Assembly: GCA_038324385.1 (NCBI GenBank)
Contig: JBBQHX010000186.1
Span: 1 to 7,350, forward strand
Direction: 5' to 3'
Length of the DNA stretch: 7,350 nt
Origin: JBBQHX01 sp038324385
GTDB taxonomy: Bacteria; Gemmatimonadota; Gemmatimonadetes; Gemmatimonadales; Gemmatimonadaceae
A program made the position numbers and the translations under genes. The notes beneath the pieces were generated by a model. The model saw only the letters and a program-made list of their open reading frames with translations, was not told where the DNA came from and did no database searches. Positions 6,585 through 7,350 of this stretch are shown here, one piece after another (the stretch's first letter is position 1; each line of letters opens with the position of its first letter).

Positions 6585-6624
6585 TCCCGACACTCGCGCC
6601 TGACGGCGCTCCTGCGGGATGACA
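6585..6624 (-). repeat. Inverted, diverged copy 3 of the intergenic repeat
   Basis: On the minus strand it begins TGTCATCCCGCAGGAG (15 of 16 matching copies 1 and 2) and ends CGAGTGTCGGGA, identical to the end of copy 2 plus its flank. The middle differs and contains a perfect mini-hairpin GCGCC-TGAC-GGCGC (6596-6609), like the palindromes of REP-type repeats. The changed middle means it is a relative rather than a simple inverted duplicate. Confidence 0.85.
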
Positions 6625-6639
6625 AAACTCCCCTCGCAG

Positions 6640-6673
<34 letters not shown>

Positions 6674-7350
6674 CTATCTCCGCCCTTGCTCGACGACCGC
6701 GCGCGGCTTCACGAACTGGAGGAAGACGGGGACTAACGAGGCGACGATGATCACGATTACGACGAGGCCGAAGTTCTCCTTGACGATCGGGATGTTGCCG
6801 AAGAGGTAGCCGGCGAACAGCATCGAGCCGATCCAGAGGAGCGCGCCGACGACGTTGTAGAACACGAAGCGGCGATAGGTCATGCGGCCGCAGCCGGCCA
6901 CGAAGGGCGCCACCGTACGAACGATCGGCACGAAGCGGGCGATGACGATCGCCTTGCCGCCGTACTTCTCGTAGAAGGCGTGCGTTCGGTCGAGGTGCTC
7001 CTGCTTGAGATACGGGATGCGGCCGTCGAACAGCTTGGTGCCGAAGCGCGATCCGGTCCAGTAGTTCACCGCGTCGCCGAGGATCGCCGCGGCGGTCAGG
7101 AGCACGAACAGCACCCAGATGTCGAGCTCGGTGGTCGCGGCCAGCGCCCCGGTTGCGAAGAGCAACGAGTCGCCAGGCAGAAAGGGCGTCACGACGAGCC
7201 CGGTTTCGCAGAAGATGATCGCGGTGAGCACGGCGTAGGTCCAGGCGCCGTGCTGCTCGACGATGGCGGCCAGGTGAACGTCGATGTGCAGAATGAAGTC
7301 GACGAGCGCGAGGATGGCGTCCAGGTGGTGATGACGGGGGCGACCGGCCG
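6674..7350 (-). CDS. dedA: DedA-family inner membrane protein, 5' partial
   Basis: The frame is open from the window edge to the TAG at 6676-6674, giving 224 visible residues, with no ATG/GTG/TTG upstream of a GTG at 7231. That GTG falls inside the first hydrophobic segment, so the true start lies beyond the window. The sequence matches E. coli DedA closely from memory: VDFILHIDVHL (visible 16-26), FCETGLVVTPFLPGDSLLF (46-64), GDAVNY, ARFVPIVRTVAPFVAGCG (137-154). The acidic residues Glu48 and Asp60 and the arginines Arg138 and Arg144 correspond to residues shown to be essential in E. coli DedA paralogues such as YghB/YqjA. The family (SNARE-associated/VTT domain) are membrane proteins implicated in lipid-carrier or phospholipid flipping and proton-motive-force homeostasis. 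Several hydrophobic segments are visible, including two near the C-terminus (about 162-180 and 194-211). Confidence 0.93.
   Translation of the reverse strand, partial: AGRPRHHHLDAILALVDFILHIDVHLAAIVEQHGAWTYAVLTAIIFCETGLVVTPFLPGDSLLFATGALAATTELDIWVLFVLLTAAAILGDAVNYWTGSRFGTKLFDGRIPYLKQEHLDRTHAFYEKYGGKAIVIARFVPIVRTVAPFVAGCGRMTYRRFVFYNVVGALLWIGSMLFAGYLFGNIPIVKENFGLVVIVIIVASLVPVFLQFVKPRAVVEQGRR

Larger units (their letters stand above)
6498..6624. other. Long imperfect hairpin built from copy 2 and inverted copy 3
   Basis: The outer stem is 6498-6513 with 6609-6624 (16 bp, one G-T). An internal loop of 13 and 12 bases follows. The inner stem is 6527-6544 with 6579-6596 (18 bp, one T-G), extended by CAC/GTG (6547-6549 with 6576-6578). 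The apex is about 26 bases. In RNA from either direction this would be a very stable structure and could end or protect transcripts of both convergent genes. Confidence 0.8.

Noticed and set aside
7229..7231. GTG at 7231 as dedA start
   Set aside because: Family-conserved sequence (VDFILHIDVHL) continues upstream in frame to the window edge, so the start must be outside.

Overview
This 7.35-kb, GC-rich window carries six genes and no RNA genes or CRISPR. It looks like a Gram-negative-type bacterium with exported enzymes: three products have N-terminal export signals, one of them a lipoprotein lipobox. The mix of an LVIVD-repeat propeller, DUF305 lipoprotein, exported S9 peptidase and weak Shine-Dalgarno sequences would suit Gemmatimonadota or a related phylum. 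That placement is inference; nothing here is phylogenetically decisive.

Left part (1-3002): a 5'-truncated cysteine-rich four-helix-bundle copper-binding protein (+) runs into a strong bidirectional hairpin. Facing it is a minus-strand pair: a DUF305 lipoprotein (transcribed first) and a large secreted LVIVD-repeat beta-propeller. Csp-type and DUF305 proteins are both linked to copper, so this may be a copper storage and envelope-handling locus in which the propeller's role is unknown.

Middle (3003-4088): a divergent intergenic region is followed by a plus-strand NAD(P)H-dependent FMN reductase. Just after it lies the decayed C-terminal end of a VOC-family ring-cleaving dioxygenase (MhqO-like), with one frameshift and one in-frame stop. 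FMN/quinone reductases and MhqO-type dioxygenases belong to the same quinone-detoxification response in Bacillus, so a detoxification pair may have lost its second gene.

Right part (4089-7350): an exported S9B (DPP IV-like) serine peptidase with an intact catalytic triad faces a DedA-family membrane protein whose start lies beyond the window edge. The 260-bp gap between these convergent genes is filled by a nested, nearly symmetrical repeat element. Mirrored 7-bp polypurine/polypyrimidine tandem repeats abut both stop codons; inside them are two identical 35-bp direct repeats and one inverted relative, which can fold into a long hairpin. This element is the most unusual structure in the window.
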